46,057 bases of DNA from Halanaerobium sp. MA284_MarDTE_T2 (GCF_003337245.1 NZ_QPJE01000017.1:1-46057), one strand, 5' to 3'; counted from the stretch's first letter, positions 1 through 9,466 are shown. Notes: generated by a model not told the origin, from the letters alone. Translations and numbers: made by a program.

Positions 1-91
1 TGAACACCCTGTCACTGTTGACTTCTACATGATACATGCCACAACATAGATAGGACTTTCACCTATTATCAGAATAATTTACGGAGCACAC
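1..91 (-). mobile_element. Group IIC intron, 5' end (partial, runs off the window)
   Basis: On the minus strand the sequence from 91 downward begins GTGTG, the group II 5' boundary consensus GUGYG. It continues with a hairpin whose loop reads GGTGAAAGTCC (about 50-65), followed by GGCA, GAAGT, AACAGT and GGGTGTTC blocks. The order and wording of these blocks match the start of domain I of group IIC introns as I remember the Oceanobacillus iheyensis intron. The element sits immediately after a rho-independent terminator, which is the characteristic insertion site of class C introns. The ribozyme core and any reverse transcriptase would lie beyond position 1. Only 91 bases are visible, so activity cannot be judged. 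Confidence 0.8.
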
Positions 92-122
92 AAAATAAAA
101 ACCATGACAAAATAAGTCATGG
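92..122 (-). terminator. Rho-independent terminator, target of the intron
   Basis: A perfect 7-bp stem (CCATGAC/GTCATGG, 102-108 with 116-122) with a 7-nt loop is followed on the minus strand by TTTTTATTTT. It ends the transcript of the two small genes upstream, and probably of rnpB. The group IIC intron begins at the next base. Confidence 0.85.
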
Positions 123-130
123 CATTAATT

Positions 131-334
131 CTATAAATTATCTCTAAGATTATTGATCAATTGATGAAGCTGTTTTTTCCCCCCATTATTCCATCTAAAC
201 ACAAAATCTTTTATTTTTTCTTTTTCTGATTCCGAAACACTGATATCAACATTATCTTCTCTATCAATTTTTTTCATTAAAGTTATTGCTTTTTTTAACG
301 GATATTGTATTTTATAATATATTTGATCAGTCAT
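131..334 (-). CDS. Small hypothetical protein, 67 aa
   Basis: I do not recognise this protein. It is short, charged and predicted mostly helical, with no signal peptide or membrane segment and no cysteines. The start ATG is preceded by a strong ribosome binding site (AGGAGG, about 6 nt upstream). It overlaps the end of the preceding small gene by 8 nt, which indicates translational coupling. A terminator follows. The coupled pair with good binding sites looks genuinely expressed. Two-gene toxin-antitoxin or bacteriocin-immunity arrangements can look like this, but no motif supports either, so no function is assigned. Confidence 0.6.
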   Translation of the reverse strand: MTDQIYYKIQYPLKKAITLMKKIDREDNVDISVSESEKEKIKDFVFRWNNGGKKQLHQLINNLRDNL

Positions 335-536
335 TAGTTTCCTCCTCTAATTCCTGAATAAATTCTTTCATTAAATTCAGTCCTTCTTTATCAATATATT
401 TTATATAACCTTCCAAAGTAATTATTCTATTATCCAATACTCTATCACTCATTTCAGGAGCAAAATTGTTAAATTGAGCTGATTTTTCAACTGCAGAATC
501 GATATACGCTATTGCTTCCAGCATTGCATTTTTCAT
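327..536 (-). CDS. Small hypothetical protein, 69 aa
   Basis: I do not recognise this protein. It is acidic and predicted helical, ends in a Glu-rich tail (ELEEETND), and lacks membrane segments. ATG at 536 follows AAAGGGGTG with good spacing. It starts only about 36 nt after the 3' end of RNase P RNA, with no hairpin terminator and no clear separate promoter between them, so it is probably read from the rnpB promoter. It overlaps the next small gene by 8 nt. The pair forms a mini-operon ending at the terminator near 92-122. Confidence 0.6.
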   Translation of the reverse strand: MKNAMLEAIAYIDSAVEKSAQFNNFAPEMSDRVLDNRIITLEGYIKYIDKEGLNLMKEFIQELEEETND

Positions 537-571
537 CTTAACACCCCTTTAATATTTAAAATGTATAATAA

Positions 572-898
572 GTTAACCTGTAAGCCGAGTTCTGTATTAG
601 GCGATCATCTATCTTAACTAATAGTTACCTATTAGTTTGAGCGTCCTTACCCGGAGAAGAGCGGACCACTCCTCATTCTCCCTATTTGGACTTACTCCAG
701 ATGGGGTTTACCTAGCATTCCAGTCACCTGAAACCTGGTAAGCTCTTACCTTACCTTTTCACCCTTACCTTATTAAAATAAGGCGGTATATTTCTGTGGC
801 ACTTTCCTGGGAGTTACCTCCACTGGGAATTACCCAGCATCCTGTCCTGTGGAGCTCGGACTTTCCTCAGCCAAAAAGGCCGCGATCACCTGGTTAAC
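572..898 (-). ncRNA. rnpB: RNase P RNA, bacterial type
   Basis: This is the catalytic RNA of ribonuclease P, which matures the 5' ends of tRNAs. On the minus strand it starts GTTAACCAGG and contains the conserved blocks GAGGAAAGTCCGAGCTCC, ACAGGACAGGATGCTGG and AGTGCCACAGAAA. It closes with ACAGAACTCGGCTTAC (585-600) followed by AGGTTAAC. The terminal GTTAACC/GGTTAAC segments form the P1 helix and set both ends to within a few bases. The length of about 327 nt is normal. A consensus promoter lies directly upstream. Confidence 0.95.
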
Positions 899-917
899 TT
901 ATTTTTACATATTTAAA

Positions 918-946
918 AGTATACCATTGAATTAATGATATGTCAA
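918..946 (-). promoter_or_regulatory. Sigma-A promoter of rnpB
   Basis: TTGACA (941-946) and TATACT (918-923) are separated by 17 bp on the minus strand. The predicted start, near 911, is just upstream of the RNase P RNA 5' end. This is one of the best consensus matches in the window, as expected for a stable RNA. Confidence 0.85.
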
Positions 947-966
947 GCAAATCACTCAACTTAAAA

Positions 967-2085
967 TTACCTGTAATTCCAGGGATTTGTATTAATATTG
1001 GAAATCACAAATTCAACATCTTTTTTATTTTCCTTATCAGCATAACAAGTTAATTTTTGATATAATAATTTTTTTACCCAAATTTCACTTTCATAATGAC
1101 CAATATCAATTAATGCCAGACCCATTTCTTCAGCATACTGTGCTTCATGATATTTAACATCACCAGTTAAATATAGATCTGCCCCTTTATAAATGGCTTT
1201 TTGGGTAAGATCTGCACCACTACCATTACATACAGCTACTTTTTTGATCTCTTTGTTTTTATTCCCTACAAATTTAAGATAAGGAAGATTTAATTCTTCT
1301 TTTACAATATTTAAATAATCATTTAACAATATTTTTTCTTTTAGATAACCTATACGTCCAATCCCACTAATCTTACTTTTCCTATCAATTTTATAAATAT
1401 CATATGCTACTTCTTCATAAGGATGAACCTTTAAAACAGATTTTAAAACCTGATCAATTTTATCTTCAGCTACTACTGTTTCCAGTCTAATTTCATCTAC
1501 TTCCGAAATCTTTCCAGTACTACCTATGTAAGGACTGGAACCCTCCAAAGGCTTAAAACTGCCTTTTCCCTGTAAATAAAAACCACTGTGGCTGTACTTG
1601 CCAATTTCCCCTCCACCATTTTCATATACAGCAGATTTAATTTCTTCTATGTAATTTTCTGGTACAAAAACCACAAATTTATAATAATTTTCAGATTGTG
1701 TTACATCAAGCGGCTGAAAATCCTTAATACCAAGTTTATTACAGATATAATCATTAAGCCCTTCTTCTGCAATATCAAGATTTGTATGGGCAGAAAAAAC
1801 TATTATATCGTTCTTTATTAATCTTATAATCATCTGTCCTACAGCAGATTCTGAACTTACTGAATTGATACCATTAAATATTACAGGATGATGTGTAATT
1901 ATCATATTACAGCTTTTTTTTACCGCTTCATCTATAACTTCATTATTTAAATCCAGGGTCAGCAAAATTTTTTCCACTTCATTATTAAGATCACCAATCT
2001 GAAGACCAACATTGTCCCATTTTTCGGCAAGCCTTACTGGGGCTATTTCTCCCATAAGTGATATAATTTCCTGAGCTTTAGTCAT
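967..2085 (-). CDS. Nif3-like dinuclear metal centre protein (YqfO family)
   Basis: The 372-residue length matches the Bacillus YqfO type, with two NIF3 halves around an inserted PII-like domain at about residues 130-240. Metal-ligand motifs are visible: THHPVIF with His65/His66 near the N-terminus, and GDVKYHEAQ followed by DIGHYESE near the C-terminus. The family forms toroidal hexamers with two metals per subunit. It has been annotated as GTP cyclohydrolase I type 2, but its physiological reaction is unsettled. A GGGAGG ribosome binding site precedes ATG at 2085. Its position beside sigA matches Bacillus synteny, although here a tRNA and terminator separate the two. I see no convincing promoter of its own between 2086 and 2212. 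Confidence 0.92.
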   Translation of the reverse strand: MTKAQEIISLMGEIAPVRLAEKWDNVGLQIGDLNNEVEKILLTLDLNNEVIDEAVKKSCNMIITHHPVIFNGINSVSSESAVGQMIIRLIKNDIIVFSAHTNLDIAEEGLNDYICNKLGIKDFQPLDVTQSENYYKFVVFVPENYIEEIKSAVYENGGGEIGKYSHSGFYLQGKGSFKPLEGSSPYIGSTGKISEVDEIRLETVVAEDKIDQVLKSVLKVHPYEEVAYDIYKIDRKSKISGIGRIGYLKEKILLNDYLNIVKEELNLPYLKFVGNKNKEIKKVAVCNGSGADLTQKAIYKGADLYLTGDVKYHEAQYAEEMGLALIDIGHYESEIWVKKLLYQKLTCYADKENKKDVEFVISNINTNPWNYR

Positions 2086-2212
2086 ATTTATACTCCTCCC
2101 TGTGAAATAAATAGAACAAAATGTCCTTCGGACTTCTTTATTACAGTAAGATGAAATGGTTATCTCTGTGCATTTTTTCTAAAAAACTATTGACAATTAT
2201 ACGCTAAACATT

Positions 2213-2240
2213 AAAAAACCCTGTTCTCAGGAGAACAAGG
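2213..2240 (-). terminator. Rho-independent terminator after the tRNA
   Basis: On the minus strand CCTTGTTCTC and GAGAACAGGG form a stem with a 2-nt gap, followed by TTTTTT. It begins 10 nt after the tRNA CCA end and closes the single-gene tRNA transcript. Confidence 0.9.
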
Positions 2241-2249
2241 TTGATAATC

Positions 2250-2326
2250 TGGTGGGCCCACCAGGATTCGAACCTGGGACCAACCGGTTATGAGCCGGTT
2301 GCTCTGACCAGCTGAGCTATGGGCCC
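2250..2326 (-). tRNA. tRNA with anticodon CAU (elongator Met or Ile2)
   Basis: A complete 77-nt cloverleaf with encoded CCA. The acceptor stem is GGGCCCA/TGGGCCC, the D arm is GCTC/GAGC, the anticodon stem ACCGG/CCGGT encloses loop CTCATAA, and the T arm is CCAGG TTCGAAT CCTGG. Anticodon CAU is compatible with elongator methionine or with tRNA-Ile2, whose C34 is changed to lysidine by TilS. The initiator is excluded because pair 1-72 is G-C and the stem lacks the three G-C pairs of initiators. Sequence alone does not let me choose between Met and Ile2. Confidence 0.93.
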
Positions 2327-2361
2327 TTCAAAATTAATATAACTTTGTAACGACAGAAGTA

Positions 2362-2390
2362 ATTATATGATATATAATAACTGACGTCAA
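2362..2390 (-). promoter_or_regulatory. Promoter of the CAU tRNA
   Basis: TTGACG (2385-2390) and TATAAT (2362-2367) are spaced by 17 bp on the minus strand. The predicted start is near 2355, giving a leader of about 30 nt before the mature tRNA. Confidence 0.75.
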
Positions 2391-2475
2391 GAGTTTAAAA
2401 CTTTTTTTTTATGCTTTTTAAGAAGATAAAACAAAATTTACTCCTGTTTGCTCCTGTTTTCGCATATTTAAAGAA

Positions 2476-3561
2476 CTAATCTAAATAATCCTTTAATTTT
2501 TTGCTTCTGCTTGGATGACGCAGTTTTCTTAAAGCTTTAGCCTCAATCTGTCTAATTCGTTCTCTAGTAACACCAAATTCTTTCCCTACTTCCTCTAAAG
2601 TTCTTGGACGACCATCTTCAATACCAAATCGCAGTTCTAGCACTCTTTTTTCTCTGTCTGTTAGTGTATCTAAAACTCCATCCAGCTGTTCTTTTAATAA
2701 AATATATGAAGCAGCAGATGCAGGAGCAGGAGAATCTTCATCTTCTATAAAATCTCCCAGATGACTGTCTTCTTCTTCTCCAATAGGAGTTTCAAGTGAT
2801 ACAGGTTCCTGAGCTATTTTCATAATTTCTCTCACTTTTTCTGCAGATATACCCATTTCCTCACCAATTTCTTCTGGTTTGGGTTCACGTCCTTTTTCCT
2901 GCAGAAGCTGTCTGGAGACTCTGATTAATTTATTAATAGTCTCAACCATGTGTACTGGTACACGAATAGTTCTGGCCTGGTCTGCAATAGACCGAGTAAT
3001 AGCCTGTCTAATCCACCAAGTGGCATAAGTGCTGAATTTATAACCTTTCGTATAGTCAAATTTTTCTACCGCTTTCATCAGCCCCATATTACCTTCCTGA
3101 ATAAGATCCAAAAATAGCATCCCACGACCAACATACTTTTTAGCAATACTGACAACTAGACGTAAGTTAGCTTCAACCAGCTCTCTTTTAGCAGATTCAT
3201 CACCCTGTTCCATTCTTTTGGCTATTTCAACTTCTTCTTCAGCAGTAAGAAGATCAACTTTTCCTATTTCTTTTAGATACATTCGTACAGGATCATCGAT
3301 ACCAACTCCCTGTGGAACACTTAAATCAAGACCACTGTCATCTTCATCTTCTTCCTCTTCCTGCTCATTTCTTTCACTAACAATACTAATATTCATTTCA
3401 TTAAAAATATCATATATCTTTTCTATATCTTCAGAATCAAGATCTATATCTTCTAAAGCATCCATAATTTCTTCATAAGTTAATTCGCCCACTTTTTTAC
3501 CACGGCTGAGCAGTTCTTTAACTTCATCAATTTTGGCAGGACTTACATTTTTATCAGCCAA
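2476..3561 (-). CDS. sigA: RNA polymerase primary sigma factor (RpoD/SigA)
   Basis: This is the housekeeping sigma factor that directs core RNA polymerase to -35/-10 promoters. Domains in order are: an N-terminal region 1.1 with an acidic run (EEEEDEDD), region 1.2 ([12 protein letters not shown]), region 2 with [14 protein letters not shown] and the -10 reading helix ([10 protein letters not shown]), region 3, and region 4.2 with the -35 helix-turn-helix ([20 protein letters not shown]). I chose TTG at 3561 (361 aa) because AAAGGGGGG lies at ideal distance. The upstream GTG at 3579 would place that ribosome binding site inside the coding sequence. It follows dnaG by one base, so the two are translationally linked, as in Bacillus. 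Confidence 0.97.
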   Translation of the reverse strand: MADKNVSPAKIDEVKELLSRGKKVGELTYEEIMDALEDIDLDSEDIEKIYDIFNEMNISIVSERNEQEEEEDEDDSGLDLSVPQGVGIDDPVRMYLKEIGKVDLLTAEEEVEIAKRMEQGDESAKRELVEANLRLVVSIAKKYVGRGMLFLDLIQEGNMGLMKAVEKFDYTKGYKFSTYATWWIRQAITRSIADQARTIRVPVHMVETINKLIRVSRQLLQEKGREPKPEEIGEEMGISAEKVREIMKIAQEPVSLETPIGEEEDSHLGDFIEDEDSPAPASAASYILLKEQLDGVLDTLTDREKRVLELRFGIEDGRPRTLEEVGKEFGVTRERIRQIEAKALRKLRHPSRSKKLKDYLD

Positions 3562-3562
3562 A

Positions 3563-5341
3563 TTAATCCCCCCTTTCACTATTAGAATTTAAACTGTGAA
3601 ATTTTTTTAACATCTGATTTAAAGTTTGCAAATCATTTTGTCCATTATTAAGTCTGCTGCAAATTTCATTTTTACTAACTTCAAGATTTTTTTCTACAAC
3701 AAATTTTGCTAGATTAAAAAGCTTATCTTTATTTAAACCACTTTTTTGTTTAACAATAATCTCAGACCAGTAAGATTTAAGATCTTCACCAAGTTCAGAT
3801 TTGATTTTATCACTGCTCACTGAGTCACTTATAAATGGTCCATTCCAAATAATTTTTGCCAGCTTTTTCCCTTTACCATAAAAATCATCAGCAGAAATTA
3901 TTTGAGACAGACTGCTGCGGAGATGTTTATGTGTAATAAAATATGACAGCAGCTGTTCCTGTATCCTCACAATATCAGACTTTTTGACTTTTCTTCTTTT
4001 ATCTATCTTTTTCTCTTTTCTGCTGAAATTTTTTCTTTTTTTCTTTTTTGACCTCATTTTAATTTCTTTATTTAAAACATTTTTATCAAAATTCATTTTT
4101 TGTGAAGTTCTCTCAACATAAATTTCTTTTTCCATTTCATTATCTATCCCACTAATAAGTTCAGCCGCCTCTTTTAGTGTTTTTATTTTAACACCTGGAT
4201 CATTCAAATTTCTGCCTTTAATAATCATATCAATTTTAAAATCCACTAAACTCTCTGCTTTATCCATATATTCATTAAATAATTCTAGATTATTTTCACG
4301 CAGTATATCATCAGGGTCAGATCCTTCGGGAAGAGTTATGACTTTTACATCAATACCATGATTATTAAGAATTTCAAGTCCCCGCAAAGTTGCTTTATTT
4401 CCAGCTGTATCAGAATCATAGGCAATCAGAGCCTGATCGGCATATCTTTTAATTAATTTTGCCTGCTCATCTGTAAAAGCAGTTCCAAGTGATGCGACAG
4501 CATTTTTAATTCCTTTTTTATGTGCCTGAATTACATCGGTATAACCTTCCATAATAATACATCTCTGTTCTTGTCTAATATATTTTTTTGCTCTATTTAA
4601 ACCATAAAGATTTTTTTTCTTGCTGAATATTGCTGTCTCCGGCGAATTCAAATATTTAGCACCCTGCTCAGAATCCGGTAGAACTCGGCCTCCAAAAGCT
4701 ATTACTTCACCTCTGATATTAAATATAGGAAAAATTATTCTATTCCTAAATCTATCATAAAAAGAATTGTTTTTCCCTTTTGATATAAGTCCTGCCTTAT
4801 GAATCATATCAAGACTGTATTCTCTTTTACTTAAAAACGACAGTACTGCCTTCCATTCATCAGGAGCATAACCAAGCTGAAAATATTCGATATCATCTTC
4901 AGTAAAACCTCTATCTTTAAGATATTTTAAAGAATCAGCTCCTAATTCTGTTTCCAGCAATAAATAATTATAAAACCTGGCTGCAGTCTTATTTATTTCA
5001 AATAACTGTTCTCTTTCCTGATAAAGTTTTTTCTCTCTATCAGTCAAATTCGGCAGCTTTATTCCAGCTTTTTCTGCTAAAACTTTAACAGCCTCTGTAA
5101 AAGTTATATTTTCAATTTCCATAACAAAATTTATTACATCTCCACCAGCTCCACAGCCAAAACAGTGATAAAAATTATTATCTGGATTTACAAAAAAAGA
5201 TGGCGTTTTTTCATTATGAAAAGGACAGAGCCCTTTAAATCTATTTCCAGCTCTCTTAAGCTCCAAATAATCAGAAACAACATCTATAATATCGACACTA
5301 AATTTCAATTCTTCTATAAAATTATCTGAATATCTGGCCAA
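3563..5341 (-). CDS. dnaG: DNA primase
   Basis: Makes RNA primers for lagging-strand synthesis and works with the DnaB-type helicase. The N-terminal zinc finger has [11 protein letters not shown] and [10 protein letters not shown]-like spacing (Cys39, His42, Cys60, Cys63 from the chosen start). A catalytic core and TOPRIM domain follow (EGYTDVI, then [11 protein letters not shown]). A lysine-rich linker ([14 protein letters not shown]) leads to a divergent C-terminal helicase-binding region. I chose TTG at 5341 (592 aa) because GGGTG is correctly spaced for it; a GTG three codons upstream is the alternative. It directly precedes sigA. The 158 bp upstream, to dgt, are AT-rich with no convincing promoter. 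Confidence 0.96.
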   Translation of the reverse strand: MARYSDNFIEELKFSVDIIDVVSDYLELKRAGNRFKGLCPFHNEKTPSFFVNPDNNFYHCFGCGAGGDVINFVMEIENITFTEAVKVLAEKAGIKLPNLTDREKKLYQEREQLFEINKTAARFYNYLLLETELGADSLKYLKDRGFTEDDIEYFQLGYAPDEWKAVLSFLSKREYSLDMIHKAGLISKGKNNSFYDRFRNRIIFPIFNIRGEVIAFGGRVLPDSEQGAKYLNSPETAIFSKKKNLYGLNRAKKYIRQEQRCIIMEGYTDVIQAHKKGIKNAVASLGTAFTDEQAKLIKRYADQALIAYDSDTAGNKATLRGLEILNNHGIDVKVITLPEGSDPDDILRENNLELFNEYMDKAESLVDFKIDMIIKGRNLNDPGVKIKTLKEAAELISGIDNEMEKEIYVERTSQKMNFDKNVLNKEIKMRSKKKKRKNFSRKEKKIDKRRKVKKSDIVRIQEQLLSYFITHKHLRSSLSQIISADDFYGKGKKLAKIIWNGPFISDSVSSDKIKSELGEDLKSYWSEIIVKQKSGLNKDKLFNLAKFVVEKNLEVSKNEICSRLNNGQNDLQTLNQMLKKFHSLNSNSERGD

Positions 5342-5499
5342 TTTATTCACCCTAAGTATTAACTAATTTAATCTTACTCTAAACTTATAGTTCTCTAAAA
5401 AAGCAATTAATCCTTCATTAAAAATATTTTAAAAATACAAATAAAGTATAATTTATAAGTTCAGTTTTTATCAGTACTTACATTTATTCACTAACTATT

Positions 5500-6534
5500 T
5501 TAAAAATCCTGCAGTGAAATATAATTTTTTTTATTAAGCCATGGTGTTGGAATAAAAAGTGCTCTACCTAAATTGATTGCGTAACGGTCACTCATACCTG
5601 CAATATAATCAATTACAGCCTGTTCATAATCATCTTCTTTTTTTAAAAATTCATCTGGAACTGACAGATTATTGTTAATAAAATACTCATATAGATTTTT
5701 TATGAGTCTTATTGCTTTTCCTTCTTCACTCTTACCAACAGAACCAATATAAACATTAGCAAAAAGAAAATCACGGAGCTTTTCTGTTGCCTTTTTTACA
5801 GATTCAGATCTGCTGATTATGTTTTTATCCTGACTTTCATTAATTAAATCTCTGACCATTGTGTCTATTCTTTTAGAGTGACTTTCTCCAAGCAGATAAA
5901 CTGCTTCAACTGGCAGTTCTTCCACTTTAATTATTTTAGCTCTCAGGGCATCATCTATATCATGATTTATATAGGCTATTCTATCAGAAATACGCACTAT
6001 CTGGCCTTCCAGTGTAGAGGGAAGTTCTGTTCCAGTATGATTAACAATACCATCCCTCACCTCCCAGCTTAAATTTAACCCATTTTTGCCGCTGCTTCTC
6101 TGTTCAAGTTTATCAACAACTCTTAAGCTGTGTCTGTTGTGCAAAAAATCTCTACCTGACACTTCGGATAAAGCTTCTTCTCCTGCATGACCAAAAGGAG
6201 TATGTCCAAGGTCATGGCCTAATGCTATAGCCTCTGTTAAATCTTCATTTAATCTAAGTGCCCTGGCAACAGTTCTTGCAATCTGAGAAACTTCCAGAGT
6301 ATGAGTGAGTCTTGTTCTGTAATGATCTCCTTCTGGAGCTATAAAAACCTGTGTTTTATGTTTCAATCTTCTAAATGCTTTAGAATGTATAATTCTGTCT
6401 CTATCACGCTGAAATGCAGTTCTTATATCACATTCTTTCTCCACATTTTCCCGACCTCGGCTTTCCATACTCAAAGCTGCAAAAGGAGAAAGTATTTCTT
6501 TTTCCCTTTTTTCCTGTTCTATTCTGCTAAACAT
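5500..6534 (-). CDS. dgt: dGTP triphosphohydrolase-like HD protein
   Basis: Predicted deoxynucleoside triphosphate hydrolase of the HD superfamily (dGTP to deoxyguanosine plus tripolyphosphate), a regulator of dNTP pools. The metal-binding HD signature is visible: His78 in RLTHTLEVSQ, His107/Asp108 in LGHDLGHTPFGHAG, and Asp in ISDRIAYINHD. The 344-residue length fits the shorter deoxyguanosinetriphosphate triphosphohydrolase-like group common in Firmicutes. Substrate preference cannot be read from sequence. A GGAGGAG ribosome binding site precedes ATG. The gene lies between the PPDK regulator and dnaG, the usual order in many Clostridia. Confidence 0.9.
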   Translation of the reverse strand: MFSRIEQEKREKEILSPFAALSMESRGRENVEKECDIRTAFQRDRDRIIHSKAFRRLKHKTQVFIAPEGDHYRTRLTHTLEVSQIARTVARALRLNEDLTEAIALGHDLGHTPFGHAGEEALSEVSGRDFLHNRHSLRVVDKLEQRSSGKNGLNLSWEVRDGIVNHTGTELPSTLEGQIVRISDRIAYINHDIDDALRAKIIKVEELPVEAVYLLGESHSKRIDTMVRDLINESQDKNIISRSESVKKATEKLRDFLFANVYIGSVGKSEEGKAIRLIKNLYEYFINNNLSVPDEFLKKEDDYEQAVIDYIAGMSDRYAINLGRALFIPTPWLNKKNYISLQDF

Positions 6535-6546
6535 AAACTCCTCCTT

Positions 6547-7350
6547 TTAAGTTACATATGCAAGCACTTCAGAAGCAGTTTCTTCTATTGTTTTATCAGT
6601 TACATCAATTATTGGACAACCTATTTTTTCCATTAAAGAATCAGCATAAGCTATTTCTTCATTAATTCTCTCACCTGCAGCATAAGATGCATCATTACCC
6701 AATCCCATCTTTTTCAGCCTTTCTATACGTATATCATTTAACAGCAGTGGGTCAATAGTTAAGCCAATAACTTTCCTATCTTTATTTTCCAGTATACTTT
6801 GCTGAACAGTCACTTCAGGAACAAGAGGTACATTTGCTGTTTTATACCCTAAATATGATAGATAAATTGAAAGAGGAGTTTTAGATGTACGGGAAATTCC
6901 GACAAGAACAATATCCGCTTCATCTATTCCCTGCTGATCATTTAAGTCATCAAATTTAAGAGTAAATTCCATTGCTTCTATTCTTTTAAAATAATCCTGA
7001 TCTATATTATACTTTATTCCTGGTATTTCATCAGGTTTTCTATTTGATTTTGACGACAATTTATCCAGTATAGGTCCCAATAAATCAATATAATCCAGCT
7101 CGTATTTATCTGCAAGTTCAATTAATTTTGACCTCATCTTATCTTTTGCCAAAGTAAATACTATAATTGCAGAATTATCTGCCGCTTTTTCTGTAATTTT
7201 TTCTAATTGTTTTTGTGTTCTAACATGGGGAAATGTGGTTTTATCAATTTCAACATCTTTAAACTGTACAGCGGCTGAATTAATAATTGCCTTAGCTGTA
7301 TCACCAAGAGAATCAGAGATGATATAAACACTGGTTTTTTTATTATTCAT
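6547..7350 (-). CDS. Pyruvate, phosphate dikinase regulatory protein (DUF299)
   Basis: A bifunctional enzyme that inactivates PPDK by ADP-dependent phosphorylation of its active-site threonine and reactivates it by phosphate-dependent dephosphorylation. This sets the direction of pyruvate/PEP flow. The nucleotide-binding loop GISRTSKTP is at residues 151-159, followed by LGYKTANVPLVPE, a hallmark of the family. Its 267 residues are the usual length. The Bacillus homologue YqfL is next to CcpN; here ccpN lies elsewhere in the window (24396-25004), next to glpX. No ppdK gene is visible in this window, so the partner must be encoded elsewhere. Confidence 0.93.
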   Translation of the reverse strand: MNNKKTSVYIISDSLGDTAKAIINSAAVQFKDVEIDKTTFPHVRTQKQLEKITEKAADNSAIIVFTLAKDKMRSKLIELADKYELDYIDLLGPILDKLSSKSNRKPDEIPGIKYNIDQDYFKRIEAMEFTLKFDDLNDQQGIDEADIVLVGISRTSKTPLSIYLSYLGYKTANVPLVPEVTVQQSILENKDRKVIGLTIDPLLLNDIRIERLKKMGLGNDASYAAGERINEEIAYADSLMEKIGCPIIDVTDKTIEETASEVLAYVT

Positions 7351-7378
7351 TTTCTCACCCCATATCCATTTTCGTTAA

Positions 7379-9445
7379 TTAATCATCAAGAGCTATCTCA
7401 TCAATATCCATTACAGGTTGCATTAAATCAGTAATTTTTTTCAGCAGTGAGAGCCTGTTGTTTTTAATTTTATCATCTTCAACCATTACCATTACATTAT
7501 CTAAAAATTCATCTATTTCCTCCTTTAATTCAACTATTTTATGAAAACCTTTTAAGTAGTTACTGCTGTTAAAATAATTTTTAATTTCTTTTTCTTTCTC
7601 TCTATATGAATTATAAAGTTTGAGTTCTTCTTTTTCTTTTAACAAATTTTTATTGATATTAAGTTCTTTTTCTAATTTAGAAGAAATATTTTTGGCCCTT
7701 ACCAGACCTCTTATCAGTTCTGTAAAAAGTTCTGGGTTTTCATTTCTAAATTCCATTAGTGCTTCTGCTCTTTTAAATAAATCAACAAAATTATTGTCAC
7801 GAACATTTATTACAGCATTGATAACATCATATCTGATATTCTGTTCTGTAAGATAGTTTTCCAACCTCTGTTTTATAAATGATTTTAATTCTCTAAAAGC
7901 TTTATTTCTATTATCTTCTCTTATCTCAACTGTTCTAATCCCAATCTGGATCATTTTTTCCAGATCAAGAGGCAGATCATGTTCAAGAATTATGCGGACA
8001 AGTCCTGTTGCCTGACGCCTCAGTGCAAACGGATCCTGAGAACCAGAAGGAATATTATCAATCAAAAAGTGTCCGGATAGATTAAACAGTTTTTCAGCAA
8101 TTGATAATACTATTCCTATTCTGCTCTGTGGAAGTTCATCTCCGGCAAAGCGCGGCATATATTGTTCCAAAATGGCTTCAGCCGTTTTCTTGTCTTCTCC
8201 TTCGAGAAGTGCATACTCTTTACCCATAAGACCCTGCAGATTGGCAAATTCATTAACCATTTCTGTTGCTAGATCATTTTTACTTAATCTCGCCGCTCTT
8301 TTTAATAATTTTTTGTCTTGTCTATTCCAGTTAAGCTCATCTGCAATTTTTTCAGCCATAACTTCCAGTTTTAATACCTTATCATAAACACTTCCCAGTT
8401 CCTGCTGAAAAACAATATTTTTTAAGTCATCCAATCTATTCTTAAACCCATATTTTTTATCTTCAGCAAAAAAGAACTCAGCATCAGCAAGTCTCCCCCT
8501 CAAAACCATCTCATTACCGGAAATTACTTCTTTTAAATAATCTTTACCACCATCTCTTACACCTACAAATTGATTAAGAAGTTTACCATTATTATCCTTA
8601 ACAGGAAAATATCTCTGGTGTTTCTCCATAACTGTAATCAAAACTTCCTGAGGAAGTTTTAAAAAACTTTTACTGAATTCGCCCTTAAAAGCTGTTGGAA
8701 ATTCAACAAGATCAACAACTTCTTCCAAAAGTTTATCTTTTATAACTGTTCTACCAGAAATATTTAGTTCATCTATCTGATTTAAAATCAATTCTTTTCT
8801 CTTTCTGTGGTTTACAATAATATAAGCATCTTTCAGTTTACTAAAGTAATTATTAACATCTATAATTTTTACCCTTCCATCAGATAAAAATCTATGCCCC
8901 ATACTGAAGTTTCCACTTTTAACATCTGCAATTTTTAGATCAATATTCTGAGTACCAAAAAGAACAAGCAGCCATTTTATAGGACGAATAAATTCAATAT
9001 CATAATTTGCCCAGCGCATAGCTTTGGGAAGCGGAACTTTATTAACAATTTCTGTCAATAATGATGGTAAAATATCAGCAGTTTCTTTCCCTTTTTCAGT
9101 TTTTTCCGCATATAAATAGCCATCTTTTTCTTTGAGATCTTCTACAGATACACCCTGTCCTCTTGCAAATCCCTCTCCAGCCTTAGTAGGAAAACCTTTA
9201 TCATCAAAAGCAATATTAGCTGCAGGTCCCCGAACAGTTTCCTTTTTATCCGGCTGCTTTTCCAGCAGATCTTCCACAAAGAGAACTAATCTTCTGGGGG
9301 TAGAATAAACTTCCATGTTTTTAAATTTAATACGATTTTTATCAAAAATTTTTAACGCAGTTCCCAGATAATCTTTACGAAATTTCTGCATTGTTTCTGC
9401 AGGCATTTCTTCTGTTCCTATTTCAAAAAGTAGTGTTTTTGACAT
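7379..9445 (-). CDS. glyS: Glycyl-tRNA synthetase beta subunit
   Basis: The beta subunit of the bacterial alpha2-beta2 glycyl-tRNA synthetase, which binds tRNA-Gly and contributes to tRNA recognition. The 688 residues match the family. It opens with LLFEIGTEEMPAETM, includes MRWANYDIEFIRPIKWLL and the QDPFALRRQATGLVRII block, and ends with the anticodon-binding helical domain. It lies 21 bp downstream of glyQ, so the two subunits are co-transcribed. A ribosome binding site (TGAGGAG) precedes ATG at 9445. Confidence 0.97.
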   Translation of the reverse strand: MSKTLLFEIGTEEMPAETMQKFRKDYLGTALKIFDKNRIKFKNMEVYSTPRRLVLFVEDLLEKQPDKKETVRGPAANIAFDDKGFPTKAGEGFARGQGVSVEDLKEKDGYLYAEKTEKGKETADILPSLLTEIVNKVPLPKAMRWANYDIEFIRPIKWLLVLFGTQNIDLKIADVKSGNFSMGHRFLSDGRVKIIDVNNYFSKLKDAYIIVNHRKRKELILNQIDELNISGRTVIKDKLLEEVVDLVEFPTAFKGEFSKSFLKLPQEVLITVMEKHQRYFPVKDNNGKLLNQFVGVRDGGKDYLKEVISGNEMVLRGRLADAEFFFAEDKKYGFKNRLDDLKNIVFQQELGSVYDKVLKLEVMAEKIADELNWNRQDKKLLKRAARLSKNDLATEMVNEFANLQGLMGKEYALLEGEDKKTAEAILEQYMPRFAGDELPQSRIGIVLSIAEKLFNLSGHFLIDNIPSGSQDPFALRRQATGLVRIILEHDLPLDLEKMIQIGIRTVEIREDNRNKAFRELKSFIKQRLENYLTEQNIRYDVINAVINVRDNNFVDLFKRAEALMEFRNENPELFTELIRGLVRAKNISSKLEKELNINKNLLKEKEELKLYNSYREKEKEIKNYFNSSNYLKGFHKIVELKEEIDEFLDNVMVMVEDDKIKNNRLSLLKKITDLMQPVMDIDEIALDD

Positions 9446-9466
9446 TATATCAACTCCTCAATTAAC

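Noticed and set aside
2100-2160. Small GTCC-GAA-GGAC hairpin ahead of nif3 as a terminator or riboswitch
   Set aside because: The stem is only 4-5 bp and the region is too short for a known riboswitch.
2401-2475. Tandem CTCCTGTTT repeat after sigA as a regulatory array
   Set aside because: Only two short copies, with no hairpin or spacing pattern; most likely chance.
3559-3579. GTG at 3579 as the sigA start
   Set aside because: It would place the strong AAAGGGGGG binding site inside the gene; TTG 3561 is ideally spaced.
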